From positions 1 through 5,577 of the forward strand of contig DAOVSZ010000205.1 of the NCBI GenBank assembly GCA_030627725.1: 5,577 bases of DNA, written 5' to 3'. Source of the stretch: Desulfobulbaceae bacterium. GTDB lineage: Bacteria > Desulfobacterota > Desulfobulbia > Desulfobulbales > DAOVSZ01. The notes beneath the pieces were generated by a model. The model did no database searches, was not told where the DNA came from, and saw only the letters and a list, made by a program, of their open reading frames with translations. Position 1 is the first letter of the stretch, and each line of letters begins with the position of its first letter. This document shows positions 4,394-5,577 of the stretch, piece by piece. The position numbers and the translations under genes were made by a program.

Positions 4394-5577
4394 ATGAATA
4401 CCATCCATGATGTCCTCATAATCGGAGCCGGCCTTTCCGGACTTTCCGCCGCTCATTTCCTGCAGAAACTACAGCCCCAAACCAATGTCCTGATTTTAGA
4501 GAAGAGTGATCGGCCCGGAGGCGCAATTCGTTCATTTCTTGCAGAGGGCTTCCATGCCGAATGGGGCCCGCACGGATTTCTGAACAACACCGAAGAAAGC
4601 CTTGAACTGCTGAAGGATACAGGTCTGATAAACAAGGTGCAGAAGGCGCCTCTTGGTGATTTTGTCCGCTTTGTCTGCAACCGCGGCAGACTGGTTGAGC
4701 TCCCCCAGTCTCCCCCGAAACTGCTCACCACTCCCCTGCTCTCTCCTTTTGACAAACTTCGACTGCTCGCCGACCTCTGGATCAAGCCGGACCCGGCTGA
4801 TCAGACGATAGGCGCCTGGGCCGGCAAACGATTCGGCAAAGGCGTTCTTCATCTTGTTGATGCTGCTGTTTCCGGCACCTTTGCAGGTGACCTCAACAGG
4901 CTCAGCATCAATTCCGTCATGCCCGGGGTCCGCGACCTGGAGATCGAATACGGTTCTGTCCTCAAGGGGTTAAAAAACAAGAAAAAACTTGCCGGATCAA
5001 AACCGAAAGACCTTCCGGCTATGCTCAGCTTCCCTCAAGGGATCGAGCAGTTCACGCACATCCTGGCAGAAAAAAAATCGATCCAATTCAATACCACTGT
5101 CACCACGATTGAAAGAAAAGACGATACCTGGCTTGTCACGGCAAACGGGAAAACCTTTCTCGCCAAAAACCTGATTGTGGCGCTGCCTGTCAATGCATCG
5201 CTGAGACTCCTTGAAAGACTCTCCTCTCCGCCGATATCAAAAGTTCCGGTGGCAAAAATAGTCAATGTGGTGATGGGGTTTGCTGCTTCCGCCCAGGTCC
5301 CCCGAGGCTTTGGCTACCTCGCGCCGGAAAGGGAAAACAGATTCACGATGGGGGCCATGTTCTCATCCCACATGTTTCCGGGACGGGCGCCGGTTGGCAA
5401 CATTCTTCTTGAGGCCCTGGTGGGAGGTCGACGTCATCCGGAGCGGCTTGAACTCAATGATGTGGAAATGGTCGAAAAAGTCTATGAGGATATCAGCAAA
5501 CTCATGGCGCTGCCGGACAAGCCGTGGTTCACAAAGGTACTGCGCCCGGAGAGCGGGATCCCCCAGCTTGAGATGGA
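4394..5577 (+). CDS. hemY: HemY-type protoporphyrinogen/coproporphyrinogen oxidase, 3'-truncated by window edge
   Basis: The frame stays open from ATG 4394 to the window end, giving 394 residues of a family that is usually 450-480 long. The enzyme is an FAD-dependent oxidase that aromatises porphyrinogen late in haem synthesis. The N-terminal Rossmann motif GAGLSG (11-16), the ribose-binding acid Glu36 and the following RPGGAIRS segment (40-47) bind FAD. The EWGPHGFL stretch (56-63), the DAAVSGTFAGD and FPQGIEQF segments, and the VGGRRHPE region are typical of this oxidase rather than of general amine oxidases. Whether protoporphyrinogen or coproporphyrinogen is the substrate cannot be decided here. 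No Shine-Dalgarno precedes the start, which lies one base after the phosphoesterase stop, so translation is probably coupled. The symbol follows the Bacillus-type usage; many databases call this family hemG, although it is unrelated to the flavodoxin-like HemG of Escherichia coli. Confidence 0.9.
   Translation, partial: MNTIHDVLIIGAGLSGLSAAHFLQKLQPQTNVLILEKSDRPGGAIRSFLAEGFHAEWGPHGFLNNTEESLELLKDTGLINKVQKAPLGDFVRFVCNRGRLVELPQSPPKLLTTPLLSPFDKLRLLADLWIKPDPADQTIGAWAGKRFGKGVLHLVDAAVSGTFAGDLNRLSINSVMPGVRDLEIEYGSVLKGLKNKKKLAGSKPKDLPAMLSFPQGIEQFTHILAEKKSIQFNTTVTTIERKDDTWLVTANGKTFLAKNLIVALPVNASLRLLERLSSPPISKVPVAKIVNVVMGFAASAQVPRGFGYLAPERENRFTMGAMFSSHMFPGRAPVGNILLEALVGGRRHPERLELNDVEMVEKVYEDISKLMALPDKPWFTKVLRPESGIPQLEM

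Noticed and set aside
4453..4852. Minus-strand frames opposite hemY
   Set aside because: They lie opposite a continuous HemY coding frame with intact FAD motifs and show no domain of their own.

Overview
The window looks like ordinary chromosomal DNA from a Gram-negative, probably anaerobic or facultative bacterium. Gene content (a MamK-like bacterial actin, an FmdB zinc ribbon, a CobO-type cobalamin adenosyltransferase, a HemY-type porphyrinogen oxidase) and moderate GC suggest Desulfobacterota (former Deltaproteobacteria) or a neighbouring phylum. That placement is inference; no rRNA or other marker is present.

Left block (1-1195, + strand): the C-terminal part of an actin-like ATPase closest to the MamK family, cut by the window edge. 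It is followed by a 48-residue ORF resembling only the last strand and helix of a PilZ domain, then a 122-residue charged helical protein of unknown function. The genes are tightly packed and probably co-transcribed. No magnetosome gene is visible beside the actin.

Middle block (1196-2012): a 13-nt tandem duplication, a strong intrinsic-terminator hairpin, a cold-shock protein gene with a GTG start, and a second perfect-stem terminator. Then come 352 bases without a gene, containing a consensus-like promoter and a complex inverted-repeat element of about 175 bp. The element's ends match each other and are flanked by a 4-bp direct repeat, so it looks like a MITE-like or palindromic mobile element lying in the leader of the next gene.

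Right block (2013-5577): fmdB and cobO run rightward. A flavodoxin-like gene runs leftward and meets cobO tail to tail with no base between the stop codons. After a divergent promoter region, a small metallophosphoesterase and a HemY-type protoporphyrinogen/coproporphyrinogen oxidase run rightward, with a single base between the phosphoesterase stop and the hemY start. hemY is cut by the right edge. Corrinoid activation, a flavin-dependent reductase-like protein and haem synthesis therefore sit within 3.5 kb. A shared tetrapyrrole theme is possible but not shown.

The best candidates for something undescribed are the inverted-repeat element at 1803-1977, the terminator-like hairpin ahead of the cold-shock gene, and the actin/PilZ-fragment/helical-protein cluster. 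No complete new defence or mobile system can be supported.
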